Below are positions 54,908-64,000 of a stretch of 64,000 nt of DNA, piece after piece; positions within the stretch are counted from its first letter, which is position 1; every line of letters begins with the position of its first letter. Below the pieces are notes generated by a model. It was not told the origin of the DNA. It worked only from the letters and a program-made list of their open reading frames with translations, and did no database searches. The position numbers were made by a program, and so were the translations under genes. This DNA comes from JAOEGB01 sp041262585 (GTDB lineage: Bacteria; Actinomycetota; Actinomycetes; Streptosporangiales; Streptosporangiaceae): assembly GCF_041262585.1 (NCBI RefSeq), contig NZ_JBGCBZ010000004.1, positions 62,001-126,000 on the forward strand, given 5' to 3'.

Positions 54908-55978
54908 TCAGCGGGTGCGGTTGATGAGGCTGTCGGCCAGAACCTCCAGGCCGCTTCTGGCCTCGAGGTCGATCGGGGCGGTGCGGAGGACGTCGAGCGC
55001 GTGGCGGGCACGTTCGCCGATCATGGCCTCGACGTGGGACAGGGCTCCGGTGGCGACGACGATCTGCCGCAGCTCGGCCGCCCGCTGCTCGGTCAGGTCC
55101 TCGTTGCCGTGCCAGGTCCTCAAGTGGAGGGCCTCGGCCCGGGAGGCGTGCTGGAGGGCATGGGCGATGAGGATCGTGTGCTTGCCCTCCCTCAGGTCGT
55201 CGAGCACCGACTTCCCGGTCTCACCCGGGTCGCCGAACATGCCGAGGATGTCGTCGCGGAGCTGGAACGCCTCGCCCAGCGGGACGCCGAGCTCGGAGTA
55301 GAGGTCGAGGAGGGCCTGGTCCGCGCCCGCCAGCGCACCGCCGATCTGCAAGGGGCGCTCGACCGTGTACTTGGCCGTTTTGAACCGGACCACCATGAGC
55401 GCCTGATCGACGGTGGACAGGTCGCGGACCTGGGCGAGGATGTCGAGATACTGACCGGTGATCACCTCGGTCCGCAGGCGGTCGAACAGGGCCCGGGCGG
55501 CCCGCAGCCGGGCCGGCTCGACCTCACTGCTCGACAGCAGCTCGTCGGACCAGGTCAGGGTGAGCGCGCCCAGCAGGATGGCCGCTGCCCGCCCGAATGA
55601 GCGGGCCGCGGGCCCCCGGTGCAGGCCGGCCAGCCGGCGGTGCATGGTCGGATGGCCGCGGCGCAGGTCGCTGCTGTCCATGATGTCGTCGTGGATCAGC
55701 AGTCCCGCGTGGCAGAGCTCGAGAGCGGAGCCCGCCGAGATGATCTGGTCGCAGTCCGCACCGCCCGCTCCCCGCCAGCCCCAGTAACACAGGAGGGGCC
55801 GGATCCTCTTGCCACCGCCGAGGATGAAGTGGCGCAGGAACCGGTAGGCCGTGGCCACCTCGGGGTCGGCGACGGGCGCGGCGTGCTCGTCGAGGAAGGC
55901 GGCGAGCCGGTCGTCGATCAGCGCCCTTATCCGCTTGGAGGTCTGCATGATCGACGCCTGCTCGGTCTCCACGGTCAT
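54908..55978 (-). CDS. Polyprenyl diphosphate synthase
   Basis: 356 residues from ATG 55978 with GGAGAGGGG upstream. First Asp-rich motif HDDIMDSSDLRRG and second QLRDDILGMFGD, GGGKRIRPLLCYWGW at the N-terminus and TAKYTVERPLQIG identify a trans-isoprenyl diphosphate synthase. It should supply farnesyl or geranylgeranyl diphosphate; beside geosmin synthase, FPP is the sensible product, although chain length cannot be read with certainty (residues before DDxxD are CHAGLLI). It is first in the eshA-geoA operon. Confidence 0.93.
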   Translation of the reverse strand: MTVETEQASIMQTSKRIRALIDDRLAAFLDEHAAPVADPEVATAYRFLRHFILGGGKRIRPLLCYWGWRGAGGADCDQIISAGSALELCHAGLLIHDDIMDSSDLRRGHPTMHRRLAGLHRGPAARSFGRAAAILLGALTLTWSDELLSSSEVEPARLRAARALFDRLRTEVITGQYLDILAQVRDLSTVDQALMVVRFKTAKYTVERPLQIGGALAGADQALLDLYSELGVPLGEAFQLRDDILGMFGDPGETGKSVLDDLREGKHTILIAHALQHASRAEALHLRTWHGNEDLTEQRAAELRQIVVATGALSHVEAMIGERARHALDVLRTAPIDLEARSGLEVLADSLINRTR

Positions 55979-56049
55979 CGCCCGCCCCTCTCCGACACGC
56001 TGTGATGAGCGGAACGCTATTGATCGGTTACCGAAAGCAGTAGATCCCA

Positions 56050-56064
56050 TTCCGAAGAGCGGAA
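56050..56064. promoter_or_regulatory. Palindrome between the terpene operon and iclR
   Basis: TTCCG-AAGAG-CGGAA, a 5-bp perfect inverted repeat with a 5-bp spacer, 72 bp upstream of the polyprenyl synthase start and 135 bp before iclR. It resembles IclR-type operators and could let the divergent IclR protein control the terpene operon. Confidence 0.45.
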
Positions 56065-56198
56065 CGGCGGCGCGGGTCGCACCAGGTCGCACGCCACCGA
56101 CGGCAGAGTGTGACGGGGCATCGCTTTGGGTAGTCATGCCCTGCGAGTCCGTAGGAAGGGCGCGCCTTCTCACCCCCAGCTAGCCGCACAGGACACGA

Positions 56199-57086
56199 AT
56201 GCCGCGAAACGCCGCCCCCGAGGCCCCCGAGGAACCATCCCCGTCACGACGTCTGGCGCCCGCCCACCCGCCCAGCAGCCTGGAGAAGGCGATTACGATC
56301 CTCACCTCGCTGAGCGCGGCCCGGGAGCCGGTGAGTCTGGCGGAGCTGTCCAGGACCACCGGGCTGCCGAAGACGACGGTCTACCGACTGCTCGGCGTGC
56401 TGTGCAGGCGTGGGTTCGCCCAGCGGATCGGCGTCGACTACGCCATCGGCGGCCAGCTGGCCACCTTGGCGGGCCCGGGGTCGCGCATGGTTCCCGGCGC
56501 CCGGCGCCTCGTCCTGCCGCACCTGATCCGCTTATACGAGCTGACCCGCCAGACGGTGAACCTGGCCGTTCCGCGCGGCCTTGAGGTGGCCTACGTCGAG
56601 CGGGTCTACGGGCACAGCCGCGTGAGCTCGCCGTCCGACGAGGTCGACCGCGCGCCCCTGCACTGCACCGCGACCGGCAAGGTGCTGCTCGCGTTCGACA
56701 ACGAGCTCAACGCGGCGTTCCGCGAGCACGCGTTCTCCGAGCACGCGTTGTCCGAGCACGGGGCCCTGCGCAGGATGACCCGGCGCACCCTCGCCGGGTG
56801 GGCGGCCCTCGACCGGGAGCTGGGCGCGGTGCGCCGCCAGGGGGTGGCCTACTCGCGGGAGGAGTTCGCCGAGGGCGTCGTCTGCGCCGCCGCTCCCGTC
56901 TTCGGCCCCGACGGCAGGATCTCGATGGCGGTGGGCGTGGCGGGCCCCTCCCCCACCGCGCCTTCGGCGGAGATCGTGGACATGGTCAGGCGGACGGCCA
57001 ACGCCATCTCCGTGAGCCTGGTCACATCCCTTCCGGGAGCCACTGTCAGGCCACAGCCGGACGGTTTCCCGGCTTCCTTCCTCTGA
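56199..57086 (+). CDS. IclR-family transcriptional regulator
   Basis: 295 residues. A disordered N-terminus (1-28) precedes the winged helix EKAITILTSLSAAREPVSLAELSRTTGLPKTTVYRLLGVLCRRGFAQR. The effector domain has NLAVPRGLEVAYVERVYGHSRV, LHCTATGKVLLAF and SREEFAEGVVCAAAPVFGPDGRISMAVGVAGP. A small internal repeat (EHAFSEHALSEHG) lies near residue 185. It carries one TTA codon (56532), and it is divergent from the terpene-encapsulin operon, so it is the obvious candidate regulator. Confidence 0.9.
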   Translation: MPRNAAPEAPEEPSPSRRLAPAHPPSSLEKAITILTSLSAAREPVSLAELSRTTGLPKTTVYRLLGVLCRRGFAQRIGVDYAIGGQLATLAGPGSRMVPGARRLVLPHLIRLYELTRQTVNLAVPRGLEVAYVERVYGHSRVSSPSDEVDRAPLHCTATGKVLLAFDNELNAAFREHAFSEHALSEHGALRRMTRRTLAGWAALDRELGAVRRQGVAYSREEFAEGVVCAAAPVFGPDGRISMAVGVAGPSPTAPSAEIVDMVRRTANAISVSLVTSLPGATVRPQPDGFPASFL

Positions 57087-57115
57087 CGGTTCTCAGAATG
57101 TGGAACGGGCGGCCT

Positions 57116-57937
57116 TCAGACACTCCCTCGCACCCGTCCCTGGCTGGTGGCGACGGCGTACGCGGTGCCGTGCTCGTCGCGGGCGGTGCCGGTGGTCGCC
57201 ATGATGGCGGGGCCCGTGATCGCGTCGGCCGTGAGACGCGTCCAGCCGATGGGTGGGACGGCGGCCCAGGTGACGCAGAGGTCGAGCGAGAGAATGTGCA
57301 TTGCGGTCAGGTCCGTCGCCCGATAGGCGGAGTCGAGCAGGTGCGCGTCGAACAGCACGAGATCGAACAGCTGCCGCGCCAGCGGGCTCAGCCGCGCCTC
57401 CCGGTCCGCGGGCCTGGCCCACAGCTCGACGCGCGGCGGCCCGTCCCGAAACGTCTCCACCGAGGCCGGGTAGTCGATGCCTCGCTCGTCGATGTGCCGC
57501 AGGAACGGCACGTCCGTCCAGAACCACTCGAGCGACGGACAGTCCTCGGGCGGCGGTGGCGGCGACGCCTGTGGTCTCCCGTCCGGTACGGCTTCCGCCA
57601 GCAGATCCGGCGGGCAGAACCACGCCTGAAGCGAGACGAGCGTCCCGCCGCCCTGCGTGACGGCCACCCGGCGGGCCGTCAGCGAGCCGCCCGTCCGCAG
57701 GTCCTCGACCCGCAGCTCGATCCGGCCGGGCCGTACGGGACCGGAGAACAGCACGTGGGCGGCGCTGAGGACGGCGCCGTCCAGGCCCTCAGCGGCCGCG
57801 AGCACGGCCAGCGAAGCCGTCCAGCCGCCGAACACGACACCCTTGAAGCTGATTTCACCGTCCACGTCGGTGACGAGGAGGCCGCCGTGCCTCTCCAGCT
57901 TCACCGGACCGAAGATCGTGTCACTGACAATCGCCAT
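57116..57937 (-). CDS. Acyl-CoA thioesterase-like (double hotdog) protein
   Basis: 273 residues from ATG 57937. Two hotdog-like halves: GEISFKGVVFGGWTASLAVLAAAEGLDGAVLSAAHVLFSGPVRPGRIELRVEDLRTGGSLTARRVAVTQGG and the later LFDLVLFDAHLLDSAYRATDLTAMHILSLDLCVTW. These are marks of the TesB-like / thioesterase-family (acyl-CoA) proteins in actinobacteria. Substrate unknown. It converges with iclR (30 bp apart). Confidence 0.78.
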   Translation of the reverse strand: MAIVSDTIFGPVKLERHGGLLVTDVDGEISFKGVVFGGWTASLAVLAAAEGLDGAVLSAAHVLFSGPVRPGRIELRVEDLRTGGSLTARRVAVTQGGGTLVSLQAWFCPPDLLAEAVPDGRPQASPPPPPEDCPSLEWFWTDVPFLRHIDERGIDYPASVETFRDGPPRVELWARPADREARLSPLARQLFDLVLFDAHLLDSAYRATDLTAMHILSLDLCVTWAAVPPIGWTRLTADAITGPAIMATTGTARDEHGTAYAVATSQGRVRGSV

Positions 57938-57977
57938 GCGCGGCATTCTGCCCGGCGGCTCCGCCGCGTGGACGAGC

Positions 57978-58010
57978 CGGTCCCCCGCTCCGGGTGAGAG
58001 CGGGGGACCG
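57978..58010 (-). terminator. Terminator of the phosphoesterase gene
   Basis: A perfect 13-bp inverted repeat (CGGTCCCCCGCTC / GAGCGGGGGACCG) with a 7-nt loop, 32 bp beyond the phosphoesterase stop on the minus strand and before the thioesterase start. Confidence 0.78.
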
Positions 58011-58041
58011 TACGCACCGGGCTGTGATCAACCGGGCTTGA

Positions 58042-59679
58042 TCAGTGGTGGGCGCCGGCGGCGTGGAGAACGCCGGAGAGGTCGTTGACGCGACCGTCAC
58101 GGGTCCCGACGGGGGCCAGGTGGAGGCCGCGCTCGATGGTGGCCAGGATCGACGTCGTGTCGTAGACGGTGTGGTCCACCCCCGAGTGCGGCAGGGAGCG
58201 GCTGACCACCAGGGCGGGGATCCGGGTGCCGGGGCCGAACAGGTCGAAGGCGCCCTTCGTCCGGCTGCCCTTGCCGGGCGGGGACACGTGGTCCCACGTG
58301 CCACCGAACTCGTCATAGGTCACCACGACCAGCGTGTCGTCGGCCTGCGGTCCGCTTTCGATGGTCTTGAGCAGGTCCACAAGGTGGTCGCTGCCGTCCG
58401 CCTCGCTGGCGTAGCCGGGGTGCTCGTTCTCCGCGCCGTACGGCTTGACGAAGCTGACGGTGGGCAGCGTGCCCTTCTTGGCCGCGTCGAGGAACTCGGT
58501 CTCGTCCTTCAGGTGCGTACGGCCGGGCTGTCCCGGGGCGTACGCCGCGAAATAGTTGAACGGCTGGTGGTGGAACTGGAACAGCGGGCCCGGGTGACCG
58601 GCCTCGGCGTCCTTCCAGCCTCCGGAGTACCAGGCCCAGTCGACGCCGGCGCCGGTCAGCCGGTCGCCGATGTTGGGATATTTCGCGTCATCGATCAGCG
58701 GGAGCCGAGCGCCGCCACCCTGCGGGGTGCTGGCCGGCTGGATGGTGTTGACGGCGTAGTCGCCGCAGGCCACGCCGGGGTTCGCCGCCGGGCCGCAGGC
58801 CTGGGTGAGCTGCGCGTCCTTGACCGTCCCGGTGGGCTTGTAGAGCGGGTAGCCCGCGTTCGGGAAGCCGTTGGCGTCGACCACCGAGTGCAGGCTCTCC
58901 TGCGCCCCGCCCGGAGCGGCGGCCGTGTCGATCGGCGCCCGCCCCGCGATGAGGTACTGGTGGTTGAGGAAGGAGCCGCCGAAGGAGCCCTGGAAGAACC
59001 TGTCCGCGATCACGTAGTTCGGGGCGCCGGCCGCGTGGAGGTACTTCCAGATCGGCAGGCTCTTGGTGTCGTAGGCGCCCATCGTGAGGCCCACGGCGTT
59101 GCTGCCGGTCACGTAGCGGTCCTGCTTGCCGTGGTCGATCTGGTACTGCTCCTGGTAGAAGCGGTGGACGAGATCGCGCGTGCAGCCGCCGGGCAGCGCC
59201 CCGGGGCTGTCCTTCAGCACACCGGTCTCCTCGCCCCCGTCCGGCGGCGGGCAGGTCTTGTCCGTCGGCTTGATGTAGTCGTCGATGGTGAACGGCCGGT
59301 TGGCGAAGTGGCTGGCCGCGACGCCGTGGCCGGCGTCCTGGCAGGTGGCCGCGAGCGGCGGCGTCGCCAGGTTCACATCGTTCTGCGCCAGGCAGCCGTA
59401 CGGCGTGCCGTCCTGGGCGACCTGCGTGGCGTTGCGGGCCGAGTGCCCGGCGAGGCCGTCGATCCCGCGGCCGTCGACCCGGCCCCAGTGGCCGTACAGG
59501 TTGTCGAAACTGTGGTTCTCCTCATAGATGACCACCAGATGGTGATACTTACCCACCACACGTGGTCCGTCGTGCCCGCCGTGCCCGTGATCGCTGTCAG
59601 CCGACGCCGGCGATCCGGTGAACGACGTGAGCAGCGCGGCCGCCGCCAGAACGGGCGACAACGCTCGTAGAGCTCGCAC
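58042..59679 (-). CDS. Secreted phosphoesterase (phospholipase C / acid phosphatase family)
   Basis: About 545 residues; the likely start is a GTG near 59679 (VRALRALSPVLAAAALL) giving a signal peptide that ends ASA. An upstream start only adds a non-signal extension. The metal/catalytic motif is VIYEENHSFDNLYG (family: xxxENRSFD), followed by QGSFGGSFLNHQYLIAG, YSGGWKD and VVVTYDEFGGTWDHVSPP. These are the conserved blocks of the phosphoesterase family that includes bacterial phospholipases C and AcpA. It acts outside the cell on phosphate esters. Confidence 0.88.
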   Translation of the reverse strand: MRALRALSPVLAAAALLTSFTGSPASADSDHGHGGHDGPRVVGKYHHLVVIYEENHSFDNLYGHWGRVDGRGIDGLAGHSARNATQVAQDGTPYGCLAQNDVNLATPPLAATCQDAGHGVAASHFANRPFTIDDYIKPTDKTCPPPDGGEETGVLKDSPGALPGGCTRDLVHRFYQEQYQIDHGKQDRYVTGSNAVGLTMGAYDTKSLPIWKYLHAAGAPNYVIADRFFQGSFGGSFLNHQYLIAGRAPIDTAAAPGGAQESLHSVVDANGFPNAGYPLYKPTGTVKDAQLTQACGPAANPGVACGDYAVNTIQPASTPQGGGARLPLIDDAKYPNIGDRLTGAGVDWAWYSGGWKDAEAGHPGPLFQFHHQPFNYFAAYAPGQPGRTHLKDETEFLDAAKKGTLPTVSFVKPYGAENEHPGYASEADGSDHLVDLLKTIESGPQADDTLVVVTYDEFGGTWDHVSPPGKGSRTKGAFDLFGPGTRIPALVVSRSLPHSGVDHTVYDTTSILATIERGLHLAPVGTRDGRVNDLSGVLHAAGAHH

Positions 59680-60007
59680 CAAACCTCCCAATAAGAACTC
59701 GGGATCCGATTCCCGAGCAAACACCTCAGCACCCTGCTCTAAGACGGCATACTGGGGCAATAGCCGCGAAATGGCCGTTTAGCGGCGATCACGTGACAAC
59801 CAGGCGGCGTATCGCCCATCCCGGCCGGACGGGTTCATCCTCGCCTTGATGTGGCCGGAGGGGGGCCGGCTGTATCTCGCCGCCAAGTCACCGTGCGTCT
59901 CACCCGACGGGACGCCCGAGCCGTAGGCGGGCTCCTTCACGTACCTGACCCCTGTCGTGAGTCGCTACCCTACGGGAAGGCCGCCGTCTGTTCAGGAGTG
60001 TGGGATT
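59680..60007. other. Intergenic region upstream of galK
   Basis: About 330 bp between the divergent phosphoesterase and galK starts. It holds the promoters of both. No gene is recognised; a TACCCT hexamer near 59967-59972 could be the -10 of galK. No clear operator palindrome is seen. Confidence 0.45.
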
Positions 60008-61121
<1,114 letters not shown>

Positions 61122-61129
<8 letters not shown>

Positions 61130-61892
61130 GCGGGGGGAAGCGCGGAGGGCGGCGCTCCAGGAAGCTGGCGACACCCTCGGTGAAGTCCGGCCGGACGAAC
61201 GACTCCAGCATCAGCCGCACGGCCGCGTCCCTCGACTCGTCCAGGGTGGCGGTCCAGTCGCCCCACACCTGCCGTTTGATGACGGCCATCGACGTCGGAG
61301 AGCAGTGCGTGGCCAGCTCACGCGCGTAGGCCAGGGTCTCCTCCAGGAGCCGGTCCCCCGGTACGGCACGGCCGGCCAGTCCCAGGGCGTACGCCTCGGA
61401 GCCGGTGAAGACCCGGCCGGACAGCAGCAGGTCCATGGCTTTGGCCTGGCCGATCAGCTTGGGCAGGATCCAGGCCAGGCCGTACTCGGCGATGAGCCCC
61501 CGCCGGGAGAACGCGGTCGTCCACTTGGCGTCCTCGGCCGTGAAGACGAGGTCGCACACGAGGGCGTGGACCACTCCGAGCCCGGCGCAGGCCCCGTTCA
61601 CGGCGGCGATGACGGGCTTGCGGATCGTCATGGGGAACGTGTTGGGCCGCTTGTCCGGCTCGCCCGCGTAGCCACCGGTCTGGATCGCGGTCAGGGTCTC
61701 GAAGTCGGCTCCGGCGCAGAAGCCCTTGCCCGCGCCGGTCACGACGACGACCCTGACCGACGGGTCCTGTTCGGCCTCTTCGAGCAGGTCGAAGTAGCGA
61801 CGGCCCATCTCGTCGGTCCAGGCGTTCAGCCGTTCGGGCCGGTTGAACGTCAGGATCCGCACGCCGCCGTCGTCCTCGGACAGCACCACCAT
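61122..61892 (-). CDS. Enoyl-CoA hydratase/isomerase family protein
   Basis: 256 residues. Crotonase-fold motifs: LTFNRPERLNAWTDEM, VVVVTGAGKGFCAGADFETL (oxyanion-hole region), KPVIAAVNGACAGLGVVHALVCDLVFTAEDAKW and AFSRRGLIAEYGLAWILPKLIG. Of the two catalytic glutamates, the first position is Leu/Val-rich (GLGVVHAL) and the second is kept in AEYG, so hydration may not be the reaction. The substrate is a CoA ester. It is near a GAAC-TAT-GTTC palindrome. Confidence 0.88.
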
Positions 61893-61909
61893 CTCGGCCT
61901 CCTCTACCC

Positions 61910-61920
61910 GAACTATGTTC
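61910..61920. promoter_or_regulatory. GAAC-N3-GTTC palindrome upstream of the crotonase gene
   Basis: GAACTATGTTC, 18 bp before the crotonase start. The half sites resemble the TetR/KstR-like site before choA, but the spacer is one base longer, so a different regulator is likely. Confidence 0.4.
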
Positions 61921-61954
61921 TACACCAAGGGGCGCGACGGCGGAACCACGGGGA

Positions 61955-63127
61955 TCACGGCCGCGGCCGGTGGGTGAACATGGGCGTGAGCTGGACGTCG
62001 TCGTAGTAGCGGTGGAAGACGGGCGTGGCGGCGCCCGAGAGGGGTGGGACGATCCACGACCAGTCCGCGGGGCAGACCCGGCCGTTGCGCTCCTCCTTCT
62101 CCAGATGGGTGATGAACCGTTTGGCCTCGGTGTGATGGTCGGTGATCGTCACGCCGTCCTCGGCGAAGGAGTGCAGCACGGCGATGTTGAGCTCGACCAG
62201 CGCCTGGTCGCGCCAGAGCGTCCGGTCGTGCGAGGTGTCCAGGCCGAGCCGCTCGGCGACCACCGGGAGCTGGTCGTACCGGCCCACGTCGGCGAGGTTG
62301 CGGGCGCCGATCTCGGTGCCCATGTACCAGCCGTTGAACGGCGCGCACGGGTAGCGAACCCCGCCGATCTCCAGGCACATGTTGGATATCGCCGGTACGG
62401 CATGCCATTTCAGGCCGAGCTCGGCGAACCACGGGAACTCGGGATGCCGGAGCGGGACCTCCAGGATCAGCTCGGGCGGCACCAAGTGCGCCGTCAGCCC
62501 GCCCTTCGCCTCGATGATCAGGGGCAGCACGTCGAACCGCGTGCCGTGGCCGCGCCAGCCGAGCCGGTGGGCCGTCCTCGTCACCTCGATGTTGGCCGGG
62601 TCGCCGACGACACCCCCGTCCGAGTTCAGGTACGCGGCGTACCTGATGAGCTGGTCGTTCCAGATCGTCGGCGCGCGCTCTCCGGGCGTGTCGGGCGCGA
62701 ACACGGTGATCGTCGGCCGGATCTTCCCGTTGTTGGTCGCGATCCGGAGATGCTCGGCGCATTCCTCGGCGATGCCGTCCGCCGTGTCGACGTGCCGGCG
62801 GTCCCGGACCCGGAGCGACTTCCAGTAGAGGCGGCCGATGCATCTGTTGCTGTTCCGCCATGCGACGCGCGCGCCGAAAGCCAGCTCTGCCGGCGTGTGC
62901 GTATACGTTCCCGTCTGCGAGATCTCTCCGAAGACCTCGCGCAGCCTGGGCTTCACCGACCCCGTGGACGGGTTCTCGGCGTGGTAGAGCCGGATGAAGT
63001 CCTCCGCCTCGCCCCTGTCGACCCCCTCCTCACGCCCGGGTTCTTGTTCGGCTTCCGTGATCTTCTTGGACTTGTTGGACCTGAACCACCTCAGCACGAC
63101 CGCCACACACTTCGCACTCGCGGGCAT
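61955..63127 (-). CDS. nos: Nitric oxide synthase oxygenase (bacterial NOS)
   Basis: 390 residues from ATG 63127. Heme-thiolate Cys96 in AWRNSNRCIGRLYW, the substrate segment FNGWYMGTEIGARNLAD with the arginine-binding Glu, and the pterin-side ADWSWIVPPLSG near the C-terminus. There is no reductase domain, as in other bacterial NOS, so it must borrow a flavodoxin/reductase. The N-terminal 60 residues are charged and probably flexible. The start at 63127 is chosen because upstream sequence falls in duplicated terminator repeats. Confidence 0.95.
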   Translation of the reverse strand: MPASAKCVAVVLRWFRSNKSKKITEAEQEPGREEGVDRGEAEDFIRLYHAENPSTGSVKPRLREVFGEISQTGTYTHTPAELAFGARVAWRNSNRCIGRLYWKSLRVRDRRHVDTADGIAEECAEHLRIATNNGKIRPTITVFAPDTPGERAPTIWNDQLIRYAAYLNSDGGVVGDPANIEVTRTAHRLGWRGHGTRFDVLPLIIEAKGGLTAHLVPPELILEVPLRHPEFPWFAELGLKWHAVPAISNMCLEIGGVRYPCAPFNGWYMGTEIGARNLADVGRYDQLPVVAERLGLDTSHDRTLWRDQALVELNIAVLHSFAEDGVTITDHHTEAKRFITHLEKEERNGRVCPADWSWIVPPLSGAATPVFHRYYDDVQLTPMFTHRPRP

Positions 63128-63356
63128 CGCACCTGTTTCCGGGGGTGGCGGGACGCCCTCTCCGCAGTGGCCCTCACCCCACTGCGTGTCTGTGATCCGC
63201 GGCGACTCACATTTTCGGGGAAGTCTCGTGATTTGTCCGCCACATTCGCATACCTGAGTCCGAACTCGGCACATCAACCCCAGGCAACACACAACCCCGC
63301 GCGGCGCAGCCGCGACACCGGGGGGTTCCAAGGGGGTCGTCCCCCCAGACAAACAC

Positions 63357-63401
63357 AAAAGCCCCGGCGCGGATGGTCGAAGACCATCAAGCAACCGGGG
63401 C
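63357..63401 (-). terminator. Second copy of the tRNA-Asn terminator
   Basis: On the minus strand GCCCCGG...CCGGGGC encloses an inner hairpin GATGGTC-TTCG-ACCATC with a stable TTCG loop and is followed by TTTT. It is the distal duplicate of the hairpin at 63462-63506. Confidence 0.8.
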
Positions 63402-63461
63402 CGTCGCGGCGCAGCCGCGACACCGGGGGGTTCCAGGGGGGTCGTCCCCCCAGACAAACAC

Positions 63462-63506
63462 AAAAGCCCCGGCGCGGATGGTCGAAGACCATCAAGCAAC
63501 CGGGGC
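63462..63506 (-). terminator. Intrinsic terminator of tRNA-Asn
   Basis: Same structure as the distal copy: outer stem GCCCCGG/CCGGGGC, inner GATGGTC-TTCG-ACCATC, then TTTTGTGTTTG. It starts 6 bp after the tRNA 3' end. Confidence 0.85.
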
Positions 63507-63511
63507 CAACG

Positions 63512-63584
63512 CTCCCGCGATAGGACTCGAACCTATAACCTGCCGGTTAACAGCCGGCTGCTCTGCCGATTGAGCTACACGGGA
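63512..63584 (-). tRNA. tRNA-Asn (anticodon GTT)
   Basis: 73 nt on the minus strand, TCCCGTGTAGCTC... with acceptor stem TCCCGTG/CGCGGGA, D arm AGCTCAATCGGCAGAGC, anticodon loop CTGTTAA (GTT) and T arm ATAGGTTCGAGTCCTAT. The CCA end is not encoded. An intrinsic terminator follows at once. Confidence 0.97.
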
Positions 63585-63739
63585 TTGCTGCTTGCGCTGC
63601 TCGATCCGGTCTTGCGGCCGTTCTTGCTGCGCGGAACTAGATTAGCGCACTCGGGGGGGTGCCTGTCACGTTCATTCGGCTTGGATAGATGCAGGCCTCC
63701 GGGGTAGGAGGGCGGAGAACACGAGCGCGGAGGTGGAAG

Positions 63740-64000
63740 ATGCGGTACAAGGCGATGTTCGCCGCCGGGCTGGCCGTCGGCTACGTTTTGGGCACCCGAG
63801 CCGGACGTGAGCGGTACGAGCAGATCAAGCGCATGGCACAGCGAGTGGCGGACAGCCCTTCCGTCCAGGAAGCGGCGGGGCTGGTCGGGGCCCGGGCCTC
63901 GAAGGTGGCGGAGAAGGCCAAGGACCTCGCCGGTGACAAGTTCGGCGGCAAGGTGCCGTTTCTGAAGAGGCACGAGCCGTGGCAGGCCGAGAAGGTGGGC
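63740..64000 (+). CDS. YtxH-like small protein, 3' end cut by window edge
   Basis: The frame from ATG 63740 (AGGTGG before it) reads MRYKAMFAAGLAVGYVLGTRAGRERYEQIKRMAQRVAD then SVQEAAGLVGARASKVAEKAKDLAGDKFG and stays open to the edge. An N-terminal hydrophobic stretch with GYVLGTRAGRERYEQI is the hallmark of YtxH-domain proteins, which have one membrane segment and an amphipathic helical tail. Function unknown. Confidence 0.8.
   Translation, partial: MRYKAMFAAGLAVGYVLGTRAGRERYEQIKRMAQRVADSPSVQEAAGLVGARASKVAEKAKDLAGDKFGGKVPFLKRHEPWQAEKVG

Larger units (their letters stand above)
63301..63507. repeat. 102-bp direct repeat (two copies, 3-bp spacer) behind tRNA-Asn
   Basis: Copies at 63301-63402 and 63406-63507 differ at a single base (63331-region CCAAGGGGG versus CCAGGGGGG). 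Each contains a tRNA-type terminator hairpin and a second GC-rich hairpin (GGGGG...CCCCC). Confidence 0.9.

Noticed and set aside
63128..63523. N-terminal extension of the NOS gene and a matching plus-strand frame through the repeats.
   Set aside because: The frame is open only because the 102-bp terminator repeat has a period of 105, divisible by 3; the encoded sequence is repetitive and not NOS-like.

Overview
The window is high-GC DNA from an actinomycete. Gene content points to a filamentous member of Streptosporangiales or a relative rather than Streptomyces, but no rRNA is present to prove it. Supporting signs are geosmin synthase with EshA-type encapsulins, a Tat-exported cholesterol oxidase, CopC/YcnI/CopD copper proteins, ricin-lectin and CBM-linker secreted proteins, rare TTA codons, and many TetR/IclR/MocR/ArsR/HxlR regulators.

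Layout. 1-3.4 kb: copper-handling genes (CopD partial, a small membrane protein, YcnI, CopC). 3.5-4.6 kb: an orphan, N-terminally truncated JetD/TIGR02679 protein (Wadjet nuclease subunit). 4.8-7.5 kb: secreted M1 metallopeptidase and an MFS transporter. 7.7-23.1 kb: one long plus-strand operon that looks like an uncharacterised biosynthetic cluster. It encodes a CysK-like PLP enzyme, CysE-like acetyltransferase, methyltransferase, bicupin, AsnB-type amidotransferase, PrpF-like isomerase, acyl-CoA-dehydrogenase-like flavoenzyme, dihydroorotase-like amidohydrolase, three ATP-grasp ligases, one degenerate ATP-grasp protein and an MFS exporter. A decayed IS200/IS605-type TnpB element lies between the first two ATP-grasp genes.

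23.3-33.8 kb: assorted redox enzymes and regulators (FAD disulfide reductase, SnoaL-like protein, TetR, a TPR protein, a DapB-like dehydrogenase with an AhpD-like partner, cholesterol oxidase, FMN reductase with HxlR), with fragments of a subtilase and a GAF protein between them. 33.9-39.2 kb: two MFS exporters, each paired with an ArsR-type regulator and a clear palindromic operator, plus a ricin lectin. 39.2-43.9 kb: a decayed stretch with frameshifted or truncated FUSC, FdhA-like molybdoenzyme and DUF4241 genes around an intact molbindin and a large secreted CBM protein. 43.9-49.9 kb: a DNA ligase LigA, MocR regulator with LysE exporter, a Y-family polymerase and an RDD protein.

50.0-56.0 kb: a minus-strand operon polyprenyl synthetase - EshA-type family 2B encapsulin - two-domain geosmin synthase - second encapsulin shell that lacks the cyclic-nucleotide-binding insert. 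This suggests a terpene-forming nanocompartment; a divergent IclR regulator flanks it. 57-63 kb: thioesterase, secreted phosphoesterase, galactokinase, enoyl-CoA hydratase and a stand-alone nitric oxide synthase oxygenase. 63.3-64 kb: tRNA-Asn(GTT) followed by a 102-bp duplicated terminator unit, then the start of a YtxH-like gene cut by the window edge.

The two regions most worth following are the multi-ATP-grasp cluster and the dual-encapsulin geosmin operon.
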